Assembly: GCA_046328995.1 (NCBI GenBank) | Contig: JAXLVN010000001.1 | Span: forward strand, 1,240,001 to 1,304,000 | Direction: 5' to 3' | Source of the DNA: JADJXV01 sp046328995 | GTDB taxonomy: Bacteria > Bacteroidota > Ignavibacteria > Kapaibacteriales > UBA961 | Length of the DNA: 64,000 nt | In this document: piece after piece, positions 9,150 to 17,434 of the stretch | Position numbering within the stretch: the first letter of the stretch is position 1 | Layout of the letters: each line of letters starts with the position of its first letter | The notes under the pieces: generated by a model | Told to the model about the DNA's origin: nothing | Database searches by the model: none | Seen by the model: the letters and a program-made list of their open reading frames with translations, nothing else | Program-made: the position numbers and the translations under genes

Positions 9150-9697
9150 CTGTGAAAATCATAAAAAATCAGCGTGCCATTCCTCAGCGTTTTTAGATTC
9201 TAACACAAACTACACAAGAGAATTAGGTGTATCAATAGTGAACTTTGTGGAGTATCTTTGAGAACTTTGTGGTAAAAAAAGTCACACGCTGAATTCCTGA
9301 TAATTTATCTGCGAAAATCATAGAAAATCATAAAAAATCAGCGTGCCATTCCTCAGCCATTCATTTTTTAACACAAAGGACACGAAGGTAACCACAAAGT
9401 ACACAATAAGATAGGTGTATCTATAGTGAACTTTGTGGAGTATCTTTGAGAACTTTGTGTTAAAAAAAGTCACAAGCTGAATTCCTGATATTTTATCTGC
9501 GAAAACCATAATAAATCATAAAAAATCAGCGTGCCATTCTTCAGCAATTTGAATTCAAACACAAACGATACAAGAGAATTAGGTGTATCAATAGTGAACT
9601 TTGTGGAGTATCTTTGAGAACTTTGTGGTAAAAAAAGTCACACGCTGAATTCCTGATGTTTTATCAGCGAAAATCATAGAAAATCAGCGTGCCATTC
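9150..9697. repeat. Left array of ~160-190-bp palindromic repeat units
   Basis: The anchor GCGTGCCAT(TCC) ends at 9180, 9349, 9537 and 9695, giving three full units of 169, 188 and 158 bases. Each unit has a direct module (GCGAAAATCATA, AAATCAGCGTGCCAT) and a palindromic module. In the latter, an arm like TTAACACAAAGGACACGAAG pairs with AACTTTGTGGAGTATC and GAACTTTGTGTTAA, and GTCACACGCTGAATTCCTGA closes the unit. The same unit recurs in the same orientation at 18999-19430. The rest of the 8925-9865 gap holds only a partial GCGCC-type repeat near 9083 and AT-rich sequence that must include the promoter of the downstream operon. Confidence 0.85.
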
Positions 9698-9865
9698 CAT
9701 ATTCAAGTCATTATCAAGCCAAAGGGAACGAATCTGAACAGATAACGACCGAATCATATAGTTTACCTTCGAACTACCATTATTTTCTTGAGTGCTACCA
9801 TTTTTTTATCTATTTTGCACCTTAAACAGTTGCACGAAATTTTCAATGTATAATGTACCTTCCCT

Positions 9866-11143
9866 ATGGCGCAGAATCTAAAAGCAGTAGCCAAGATTAT
9901 CAGTGAATTTGAAAAAGATAAGTTGATTCAAGCATATTCCAAACAGCTTGCACCACTTTCCGATGAAGAAATCAACCGCTTGGATCAGACTAATTTCCCG
10001 AAGGATTTTCAGCAATCGGGTGTCGATGGTCGGATTGAATTTCTGAAAGAACATGATATCAGGTTCGCTTATCTGACCAATCAGCAGCAATTCACCCAAC
10101 CCGAGACGCTCAAAGGTAACATCGAACATTATATAGGGATGGCGCAGATTCCGATTGGCGTAGCCGGGCCGATTCTCATTCATGGTACGAAGGCAAATGG
10201 TGAATTTTATATTCCGCTTGCGACGACGGAAGGCGCGCTCGTTTCTTCGTATCACCGTGGTATGAAAGCTATTCGCGCAAGCGGTGGTGTGACGGCTGCC
10301 TGCTTATCAGAAGGCACACAACGCAGTCCGTATTTTAAATTTAATAACATTGGTGAAGTCGGAGTATTTGTCAAATTCGTCCTTGACAATTCTCATACTT
10401 TCGATGCAATTGTCTCACAGGCAAGCAGATACGCAAAGCTCAGTGATGTCAAAGTCAATGTCGAAGGCAATAGCGTGATTCTTACCTTCGAATATACGAC
10501 CGGCGATGCATCCGGACAAAATATGGTCACCATTTGCACCGATCAGATTTGTCAGTTCCTCCTTGCCAATATTCCCTTCCAACCTCTTGAATGGTATATC
10601 GAATGCAATTACTCCGGCGATAAAAAAGCGACCAATATTTCCTTTGCCAGTGTTCGGGGTAAGAAAGTAACCACTGAAATTGTGCTCAAGCGGCGCATCG
10701 TCGAGAATATTCTCAAAACCACTCCCGAAAAAATGCAAAAGTATTGGCAATCCTCCACCTTAGGCGTGATTCAAAGTGGAGCAATCGGAGCGCAAGGTCA
10801 TGTGGCGAATGGACTTGCGGCAATCTTTATCGCCTGTGGTCAGGATGTGGCCTGTATTTCTGAGTCGTCGGTCGGTATTACGCGGATGGAGGTCAATGGC
10901 GAGGGGCATTTGTATGTTGCAGTGACTTTACCGTCCGTTATCGTCGGCACCGTCGGCGGCGGGACTCACCTGCCCACTCAACGGGAATGCCTTGAGATGC
11001 TTGGGTGTTATGGCGCAGGCAATGCCCGTAAATTCGCCGAAATTTGCGGCGCAGTCGCCTTAGCCGGTGAAATATCGATTGCTGCTGCTATGTCGTCGAA
11101 TCATTTTACACGTGCTCACCTCTTATTTGGCCGTAAAAAATAA
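9866..11143 (+). CDS. HMG-CoA reductase, class I-like
   Basis: A 425-residue soluble reductase that would convert (S)-HMG-CoA to mevalonate in a four-electron, NAD(P)H-dependent step. All family catalytic residues are visible: Glu122 in A-T-T-E-G-A-L-V, Asp214 in G-D-A-S-G-Q-N-M-V, Lys253 in N-Y-S-G-D-K-K, Asp327 in A-C-G-Q-D-V-A and His418 in T-R-A-H-L-L. I-G-M-A-Q-I-P-I-G-V-A-G-P (90-102) and G-T-V-G-G-G-T-H-L-P-T-Q (361-372) resemble class I enzymes of eukaryotes and archaea. The protein has no membrane domain. It is the first gene of the seven-gene operon, and its TAA overlaps the next ATG (TAATG). No other mevalonate-pathway gene is in the window, so it may feed a dedicated pathway or act on an HMG-CoA-like thioester. 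Confidence 0.93.
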   Translation: MAQNLKAVAKIISEFEKDKLIQAYSKQLAPLSDEEINRLDQTNFPKDFQQSGVDGRIEFLKEHDIRFAYLTNQQQFTQPETLKGNIEHYIGMAQIPIGVAGPILIHGTKANGEFYIPLATTEGALVSSYHRGMKAIRASGGVTAACLSEGTQRSPYFKFNNIGEVGVFVKFVLDNSHTFDAIVSQASRYAKLSDVKVNVEGNSVILTFEYTTGDASGQNMVTICTDQICQFLLANIPFQPLEWYIECNYSGDKKATNISFASVRGKKVTTEIVLKRRIVENILKTTPEKMQKYWQSSTLGVIQSGAIGAQGHVANGLAAIFIACGQDVACISESSVGITRMEVNGEGHLYVAVTLPSVIVGTVGGGTHLPTQRECLEMLGCYGAGNARKFAEICGAVALAGEISIAAAMSSNHFTRAHLLFGRKK

Positions 11144-12081
11144 TGGCACAGCACGAAAACTCCCTCCCCTTTTACCGGCGATTTCTCATCTATCAAAAGG
11201 AACGTTTCCCGCTTCTCGGTCATGGCGTGATGATTACTTGCTTTACGTTTTCGGCGGTATCATACTCGAGAATTTGCCGCCACGAACCCGGTTTTATAGC
11301 GCTGAGCGATTTTTTCATCGGCATCTTTGCAACCATTACCCTCTTCTTGCTCGTTCGGATTTTTGATGAATTCAAAGACAAAGACGACGACAAGCGATAC
11401 CGCTCGTACTTGCCTGTGCCTCGGGGATTGATTTCTCTTCAGGAATTGAAAATTGTGGGCGGTATTGTTGCTGCAGCTCAAATTATCGTCATCGCCGTTC
11501 TTCAACCGCAAATGCTTATTCTCTATAGTGTTGTGCTGATGTATCTTCTGCTGATGGGCGTCGAATTTTTCATCCCGCACTGGCTGCGCAGACATCAGAT
11601 CGCCTATATTACTTCCCACATGATGATTATTCCGCTCATTGATGTGTATTCGAGCGGACTCGACTGGCTGCTAGGCGGCGCATCGCTCCATACTGGCGTT
11701 CTCTGGTTTTTTGCGGTGTCGTATTGTAATGGAATTGTACTCGAGTTCGGACGGAAAATCCGAACGCCGGAGACGGAAGAAGAAGGTGTAATTTCCTATA
11801 CAGGATTATACGGAACCCGAGGCGGTGTCTATATTTGGATTGGATTACTGACAACCACAATGGCACTCACCGTCAGCGCTGCACACTATGCCGGCTACGG
11901 GTTGCCCGCTCTGATTGTTCTCTTGGTATGCTACGCTCTCTGCTTGTTTCCGGGAGTATCCTTTCTCTCTGCTCCCACCCCCAAAAAATCCAAACTTATC
12001 GAATATGCCTCCATCGGCTGGACCATTCTCATGTACCTCGCTCTTGGTGGAATTCCCATGATCACTTCACTTTTTTCATGA
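11143..12081 (+). CDS. UbiA-superfamily prenyltransferase-like membrane protein
   Basis: A 312-residue protein with eight or nine hydrophobic segments. The first Asp-rich motif is R-I-F-D-E-F-K-D-K-D-D-D (residues 72-83), corresponding to the NDxxDxxxD Mg-diphosphate motif of UbiA enzymes. In place of the second DxxxD motif it has E-F-G-R-K-I-R-T-P-E-T-E-E-E-G-V-x-S-Y (201-218), a form I associate with an uncharacterized UbiA subgroup. UbiA enzymes transfer a prenyl group from its diphosphate to an aromatic, glycerol-phosphate or sugar acceptor in the membrane. Its position directly after HMG-CoA reductase (one-base overlap) and ATGA-coupled to the dikinase gene supports an isoprenoid role. 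The acceptor is unknown. Confidence 0.82.
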   Translation: MAQHENSLPFYRRFLIYQKERFPLLGHGVMITCFTFSAVSYSRICRHEPGFIALSDFFIGIFATITLFLLVRIFDEFKDKDDDKRYRSYLPVPRGLISLQELKIVGGIVAAAQIIVIAVLQPQMLILYSVVLMYLLLMGVEFFIPHWLRRHQIAYITSHMMIIPLIDVYSSGLDWLLGGASLHTGVLWFFAVSYCNGIVLEFGRKIRTPETEEEGVISYTGLYGTRGGVYIWIGLLTTTMALTVSAAHYAGYGLPALIVLLVCYALCLFPGVSFLSAPTPKKSKLIEYASIGWTILMYLALGGIPMITSLFS

Positions 12082-14675
12082 AATCTATCCTCACGTCATA
12101 CAGCGACAAAGAGCAAGCAAGTACCATTGGCGGCAAGGCGCGGAATCTCCTTCTCCTTGAAAAAATTGGGCTTACCGTTCCAAAGTGGGCAGTTGTACCC
12201 GAAGATGTTCTCCTGCATCAACTCCCCGATACCGATGATGTATCCCACATTCAGGCAGCGAGCGCCACCCTGCAAGTCCCGGATGATATTCTCAGCGCAC
12301 TCGAAGAGTATTTTGGAAATGACGCGCTCGCTTCTACCTACGCTGTTCGCTCATCGGCGCTGCAGGAAGATGGTGCTGCCTTCTCCTTTGCCGGACAATT
12401 CACCACATTTCTCCATGTGCCGTTTTCGGATATTTCTCTGAAAATTATGGAGATATGGCGTTCGGTGTATTCCGATCGCGTCATGACCTACTGCCGAACG
12501 AATAATCTTAAACCGCACTTTGGTATCGCCGTTATCATTCAGAAAATGATTGATGCTGATGTCGCCGGTGTTGGATTCGGTATCGATCCGGTGCAGAATG
12601 ACCCGACCGTCAAAGTAATTTCCTCGGTCTATGGTCTCGGCGAAAGTATCGTGTCCGGCGAAGCGAATGCCGACACGTTTCGGGTATCCGCGTCCGGCAT
12701 AACCGAACATCTCGCCTGCAAAACGCATGAACTCGTCCGAAGCGGTGATGGGAATGGTGTCATTCAGCGCGATATTGCGCAGGACAGGCAATTACTCCCA
12801 AGTCTTACTCATTCCCAACTCTATGATATTGCAAGAGTTCTTGAAGTGCTCCATGAACATCTCGGTTCGCCGCAGGATATCGAATTTGCGTTTCAATCTT
12901 CCGTGCTGTACCTGCTGCAAACGCGGCCGATTACCACCCGAAAACCTCAACCTGAGGGTGAATATACCGTTTGGGATAATAGTAATATCATTGAGTCCTA
13001 TCCCGGCATTACCACTCCTCTGACCTTTACATTCATCCTCAAGATGTACACTATTGCTTACAAGCAGCTTGTTCGGCTGATGGGTGTCTCGCCTGAAGTC
13101 ATTGCCACGCATGAACATATATTTGCTCACACGCTTGGCTTAGTGCGCGGCAGAGTGTATTATAATTTACTTCATTGGTATAAAATGCTGGCACTCCTGC
13201 CGGGATATCGGATCAATGCCGAGAATATGGAACGGATGATGGGCGTGAAAGAACGCTTTGAATTGGATGAAAGTACGACGATGAGTTTGAGCGCAGCGAG
13301 GATCAAACTCATTCTGATGAGTATTAAAATGCTCTATCTTTTCGTGCGCCTGCCGAAAGAAACGAGAAAATTCCAAGCGCATATCGACGCAGTGATTCAG
13401 GAGTATAAGCGTATCAATTTCAATGCATTACCGCCAAATGAGATTATTACTGCCTATAAAAAATTCGAATCATCGTTGCTTCTCGAGTGGAAAGCGCCGC
13501 TCATCAATGATTTTTTTTCGATGATTTGGCTCGGTATTCTGAAAAAATTGACGCACAAGTATTGCGCAAGCGAACCGAACCTTCACAATGATTTGCTGTG
13601 TTCGAGTAATGATATTATTTCCGTCGAACCTATCCACCGATGTATTGAAATTGCGACCGCCATTGCCGCACATTCGGAAGCCAAGCGATTATTTACCGAA
13701 CAAAGTCCGGACGAGATTCTTGCAGCGCTGCGATCGGGAATGCATAGTCAAGTCAACGTGCTTATTCAGGACTATATCAGAAAATTTGGGAATCGATGTG
13801 TGGGTGAATTGAAGCTGGAAACGATCTCGTACGAGGAGAATCCTGCGTTATTAATTCGTATAATTAAAACATACATAGAACAAAATATCACTTCAACGAC
13901 GACGACACATGACATCGGTCACACCCTGCGTGCGGACTCTGAACGTACGATGCTGTCGGCTCTCGGGAATCATCCCGTGCGACGCGCGTGGTTCCGGTAT
14001 GTGGTGCGCAAAACACGCACACTCATCAGCAATCGGGAGAATCTGCGATTTGAGCGTACACGAGGCTTCGGCATGGTGCGCACGATGCTCTCAAGTCTGG
14101 GGCGCGTGTGGCATGAGCGTGGACATTTGCGCGAACCTAGAGATATATTTTATATGGAATTAGAAGAAATTCTCGCTATGGAACATCATTTCGACCCGGC
14201 TGTCCTCGATCGCATTGAAGCGCGGAAAGCTGAATTCAGAGACTATGCTACGCAGGAGCCGCCGCAGGAACGTTTTTTCACGTACGGAGAGAATTTCAGC
14301 GATGAGTATATTTATTCGACAGCCAAAGCAGAATCAGCGCGTACGGATTTGCAGGGTATCGGGTGCTGTCCGGGTGTAGTGCGTGCTGCTGTGCGGGTGA
14401 TTCGGAGCCCGCAGGATGCCGACTCGCTCAATGGCGATATTTTGGTAACGATGAGCACTGACCCGGGTTGGGTGACTCTCTTCCCTACGGTCTCAGGTAT
14501 CATTGTCGAAAAAGGGAGTCTCCTGAGCCACTCGGCGATTGTCGCGAGAGAAATGGGAATACCATGTATTGTGAGCGTGAGCGGACTCCTCAAAACACTC
14601 AAAACCGGCGATATCATCATCATGAACGGCGCTCTCGGAAGTATCGAAATCGTTAGCCAAGGAGCACGCGAATGA
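12078..14675 (+). CDS. PEP-synthase/rifampin-phosphotransferase-like dikinase
   Basis: The ATG at 12078 overlaps the UbiA stop as ATGA and gives 865 residues, about the length of rifampin phosphotransferases (Rph) and longer than a lone phosphohistidine domain. The N-terminal ATP-grasp half has G-G-K-A-R-N-L (18-24) and Y-A-V-R-S-S-A-L-Q-E-D then S-F-A-G-Q (88-107), and closes with L-L-Q-T-R-P-I-T near 280-290. A divergent 400-residue middle follows, where Rph enzymes bind substrate. The C-terminal swivelling domain has G-S-L-L-S-H-S-A-I-V-A-R-E with phospho-acceptor His818. Family chemistry moves the beta-phosphate of ATP through this His to an acceptor, releasing AMP and Pi. No C-terminal PEP/pyruvate TIM barrel is present, so the acceptor is probably a small-molecule or lipid hydroxyl. 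The next gene overlaps by ATGA. Confidence 0.88.
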   Translation: MKSILTSYSDKEQASTIGGKARNLLLLEKIGLTVPKWAVVPEDVLLHQLPDTDDVSHIQAASATLQVPDDILSALEEYFGNDALASTYAVRSSALQEDGAAFSFAGQFTTFLHVPFSDISLKIMEIWRSVYSDRVMTYCRTNNLKPHFGIAVIIQKMIDADVAGVGFGIDPVQNDPTVKVISSVYGLGESIVSGEANADTFRVSASGITEHLACKTHELVRSGDGNGVIQRDIAQDRQLLPSLTHSQLYDIARVLEVLHEHLGSPQDIEFAFQSSVLYLLQTRPITTRKPQPEGEYTVWDNSNIIESYPGITTPLTFTFILKMYTIAYKQLVRLMGVSPEVIATHEHIFAHTLGLVRGRVYYNLLHWYKMLALLPGYRINAENMERMMGVKERFELDESTTMSLSAARIKLILMSIKMLYLFVRLPKETRKFQAHIDAVIQEYKRINFNALPPNEIITAYKKFESSLLLEWKAPLINDFFSMIWLGILKKLTHKYCASEPNLHNDLLCSSNDIISVEPIHRCIEIATAIAAHSEAKRLFTEQSPDEILAALRSGMHSQVNVLIQDYIRKFGNRCVGELKLETISYEENPALLIRIIKTYIEQNITSTTTTHDIGHTLRADSERTMLSALGNHPVRRAWFRYVVRKTRTLISNRENLRFERTRGFGMVRTMLSSLGRVWHERGHLREPRDIFYMELEEILAMEHHFDPAVLDRIEARKAEFRDYATQEPPQERFFTYGENFSDEYIYSTAKAESARTDLQGIGCCPGVVRAAVRVIRSPQDADSLNGDILVTMSTDPGWVTLFPTVSGIIVEKGSLLSHSAIVAREMGIPCIVSVSGLLKTLKTGDIIIMNGALGSIEIVSQGARE

Positions 14676-15760
14676 AAGCACATCTCGGCGACGTGAATCA
14701 TGATTACATCCGCTATGCCAACTGTTGGGAAGATGCGGATATCCTCCTTTCTGCCCTCAAGGTCACCACTTCTGACCGAGTTATTTCGATCGGTTCAGCC
14801 GGAGATAATGCATTTTCCCTGCTGTCATGTTCACCGGAAATCGTTGTTGCTGTAGATATTAACTCAGCGCAGCTTCAGGTCATTGCCTTAAAAAAAGCAG
14901 CTTTTCGTGGTCTTGGGTATGATGAATTTGTAGAGTTTCTTGGTTTTCGTCCGAGTGAACGTCGCCTCGAATACTTTCAACGCATCAAGCAGTATCTATC
15001 TGCGGAAGCGCTAGAATTCTGGGAGAATCGTTCGGCAGAAATTGAACAAGGAATTATCTATCAGGGAAAATTTGAGAAGTATTTTGGCGTATTTCGAACG
15101 AAAATCCTGCCCTTAATTCATTCAAAACGCACCGTCAGGCAGCTTTTTGAGCCCAAAACTGCGGTCAAGCAGGATGAGTTTTACACATCGGTCTGGAATT
15201 CGATGCGGTGGAGATTGCTCTTTTCCTTATTTTTCAGTCGATTCGTTCTCGGTCGCCTCGGGCGTGACCCTGAATTTCTGAAAGAAGTTGATGGTTCGGT
15301 CTCGCAGTTTATTTTTGCAAATGCCGAACGTCATTTACGATCTGTTGCCTGCCTTGGGAATTATTATCTCCATTTTATTCTCACCGGCACGTATGGTACA
15401 TTTCTGCCGCATTACGCGAGGCCGGAGAATTTTGACATCATTAAATCACGACTGGATAATTTAGTTATTTATCATGGTCTTATTGATGATGCATTGGAGA
15501 AATACGGTTCGTTCTCGGTGTTTAATTTATCCGATATCTTCGAGTATATGAGTCCCGCAATTTTTGCTTCAGTCACCGAACGTCTCGTGCGCAGCAGCAT
15601 GATGAATGCGCGGTATGCGTATTGGAATCTGATGGTTGATCGCAGGATGTCCCGTATTCACAGCGACTTGCAGCATTCTCCCGATTCAATATTACTTCAT
15701 GCTCAGGATAAATGTTTTTTTTATAATGCTTTCATTCTCGATACTTATGATGGGCGCTGA
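14672..15760 (+). CDS. BtaA-like (DUF3419) SAM:lipid 3-amino-3-carboxypropyltransferase
   Basis: A 362-residue protein of the DUF3419 family, whose founding member BtaA transfers the 3-amino-3-carboxypropyl group of SAM to diacylglycerol as the first step of betaine-lipid (DGTS) synthesis. Visible marks are R-Y-A-N-C-W-E-D-A-D-I-L (14-25), the SAM loop I-S-I-G-S-A-G-D-N-A-F (38-48) and V-A-V-D-I-N-S-A-Q-L (59-68), then a helical body. There is no signal peptide; weakly hydrophobic patches suggest peripheral membrane contact. No BtaB-like N-methyltransferase is adjacent, so the product may keep a free amine or carry another substituent. The start overlaps the dikinase stop (ATGA), and its last 14 bases overlap the next gene. 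Confidence 0.85.
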   Translation: MKAHLGDVNHDYIRYANCWEDADILLSALKVTTSDRVISIGSAGDNAFSLLSCSPEIVVAVDINSAQLQVIALKKAAFRGLGYDEFVEFLGFRPSERRLEYFQRIKQYLSAEALEFWENRSAEIEQGIIYQGKFEKYFGVFRTKILPLIHSKRTVRQLFEPKTAVKQDEFYTSVWNSMRWRLLFSLFFSRFVLGRLGRDPEFLKEVDGSVSQFIFANAERHLRSVACLGNYYLHFILTGTYGTFLPHYARPENFDIIKSRLDNLVIYHGLIDDALEKYGSFSVFNLSDIFEYMSPAIFASVTERLVRSSMMNARYAYWNLMVDRRMSRIHSDLQHSPDSILLHAQDKCFFYNAFILDTYDGR

Positions 15761-16418
15761 CTTACTTCATACTCTCTTGCTTGCCGGAGCGTTTCTCCTG
15801 CTTTTCGGTAGTGCCGAGCTACTGTATCATCGCTTTAAAATTCAAGCAGATATTACGCGGAAGTATGTGCACATCCTCACCGGAATCTTTACTATGATGT
15901 TTCCTCCGCTGCTTGGCAATCATTGGTATGTGCTTGCGCTGTGCGGTAGTTTTTTGGTAATTTTACTGCTGTCGATGCGGTTCAATATTCTCCCGTCGAT
16001 TAATGGTATCAAGCGGCCGTCGCTTGGAAGTCTGTTTTATCCGATGATTGTCTATGGCTGCTTTCTGGCGTTTCAGTTTCGTGAAGGTAACCTCATCTAT
16101 TATTACATTCCCATTCTCACACTCGCCTTCTGCGACCCGATTGCGGAATTATGCGGAAAAACATTAGGGTACGGCAAATACACTATCGGCATACACACCA
16201 AGACTCTCGCCGGTTCAGCAGCGTTTTTTGTGAGTTCTTTCTTGCTCAGCATGGCGCTATTTCTCAGTATGACGTCGCAAGAATTGATGCATCTGCTCCC
16301 ACTCTGCGGCGTACTTGCGCTCTCGATGACCATTGCCGAGGCATTGGCGCAAAAAGGGTATGACAACCTGACGATTCCGGCAACGGGAACGCTGATATTA
16401 TTTCTGTTTGGGGTATGA
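15747..16418 (+). CDS. Dolichol/phytol kinase-like (SEC59/VTE5 type) membrane protein
   Basis: A 223-residue polytopic protein starting MMGADLLHTLLLAG; ATG at 15747 (or 15750) overlaps the upstream stop by 14 (or 11) bases. It shows the polyprenol-kinase/CDP-lipid pattern: I-T-R-K-Y-V-H-I-L-T-G after the first helix, R-P-S-L-G-S-L-F-Y-P-M in the middle, A-F-C-D-P-I-A-E-L-C-G-K with G-Y-G-K, and T-K-T-L-A-G-S-A-A-F-F. Relatives phosphorylate dolichol, phytol or farnesol with CTP, or make CDP-diacylglycerol. The F-Y-P-M and T-K-x-L-A-G-S forms point to the phytol/farnesol-kinase branch, which is inference from motif memory. The next gene overlaps the stop as ATGA. Confidence 0.8.
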   Translation: MMGADLLHTLLLAGAFLLLFGSAELLYHRFKIQADITRKYVHILTGIFTMMFPPLLGNHWYVLALCGSFLVILLLSMRFNILPSINGIKRPSLGSLFYPMIVYGCFLAFQFREGNLIYYYIPILTLAFCDPIAELCGKTLGYGKYTIGIHTKTLAGSAAFFVSSFLLSMALFLSMTSQELMHLLPLCGVLALSMTIAEALAQKGYDNLTIPATGTLILFLFGV

Positions 16419-17434
16419 TGACGCAGCCATTTTCACTCCTTCGCGCTGAACACGGTGATGAATGTTCTATGCACTTTCAGTCGCTCCCTGCCCGACTCTA
16501 TGACCAGCACAGCCAACGGTTTATTCTCGGTAATGACCCCGTACCAACACACTTGGAAGGGTGCTATGTCCTCTACCGTCACGACGAACCGGTTGCGCGC
16601 TTTGCATTCTATGAGAATCCTGATCTACGCTATAATAATGAAGCATGTGCATGCTTTGGAAGCTATGAATGTATTGCAGATGCAACGGCAGCAATACAAG
16701 CGCTCACAGCTGTCAAAGAACTCTCAGTGCGTAAAGGATACCGTCAATTACTTGGTCCGATGGAAGGTTCGACATGGAATAATTACCGTTTCAGCGATCA
16801 TAATGTGCACCGAAATTTTTTGGGTGAACCGTTTCATCATGCGTATTATAATGAGCAGTTTTTGAAGTTTGGGTTTGTGCCCATTGCGCGGTATATTTCA
16901 CAAATCAGCACCATCCAACCGGTTGATAATCAACGCATAACAGAACTTGAGGAATACTACCGAAGGCGCGGGGCGTGTATCCGAACGCTGAACATGGGAA
17001 ATTTCCGGCATGAACTCCGCCTGCTTGCTGAGTGTAGTCTGACGGGATTTGGGAGTAATTTTCTCTACACTCCTATTTCGGTGGAAGATTTTGTCGGTAA
17101 GTACGAGAAAATACAACGTTTTTTGGATAGTGAATTTGTGCTGATTGCCGAAAATGCGGCGGGTGAAATTGTGGCTTTTGTCTTTGCGCTGCCGGACGTC
17201 TGCGACCCCACGGGCAAGACGCTCATCATCAAGTCGATAGTCAATATACCCGGCAGCGGTATGAAGGGTATCACGTCTTTTTTGACGCATAAAATCCTTC
17301 AACTTGCTTCTATTAAAGGATATACGGCATTACTCCATGCCTTCATGCTTGAAGATAATATTTCCGTCAATGCTTCGAAAAATTTCCATGGAATGCCGTA
17401 CAAATCGTATTCATTATATGGAATGAAGGTATGA
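16415..17434 (+). CDS. GNAT-fold acyltransferase-like protein of unknown substrate
   Basis: A 339-residue soluble protein of the long GNAT-like type found in Bacteroidota. The N-terminal half contains V-A-R-F-A-F-Y-E, C-F-G-S-Y-E-C, L-L-G-P-M-E-G-S-T-W-N-N-Y-R-F and F-H-H-A-Y-Y-N-E-Q-F-L-K-F-G-F. The C-terminal half ends with the GNAT-like L-E-D-N-I-S-V-N-A-S-K-N-F and Y-K-S-Y-S-L-Y-G. Proteins of this shape are often annotated only as hypothetical or acyltransferase. In this operon an acyl or aminoacyl transfer onto the amine made by the BtaA-like enzyme would fit, but that is inference. The start overlaps the kinase-like gene (ATGA) and the last four bases overlap the ligase start. Confidence 0.65.
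   Translation: MMTQPFSLLRAEHGDECSMHFQSLPARLYDQHSQRFILGNDPVPTHLEGCYVLYRHDEPVARFAFYENPDLRYNNEACACFGSYECIADATAAIQALTAVKELSVRKGYRQLLGPMEGSTWNNYRFSDHNVHRNFLGEPFHHAYYNEQFLKFGFVPIARYISQISTIQPVDNQRITELEEYYRRRGACIRTLNMGNFRHELRLLAECSLTGFGSNFLYTPISVEDFVGKYEKIQRFLDSEFVLIAENAAGEIVAFVFALPDVCDPTGKTLIIKSIVNIPGSGMKGITSFLTHKILQLASIKGYTALLHAFMLEDNISVNASKNFHGMPYKSYSLYGMKV

Noticed and set aside
9150..9697. CRISPR array
   Set aside because: Units are 160-190 bases, the intervening sequence is itself conserved and palindromic, and there are no unique spacers or cas genes.
11835..12077. Upstream extension of the dikinase gene
   Set aside because: It lies wholly inside the UbiA gene; the ATGA overlap at 12078 starts the conserved dikinase N-terminus.
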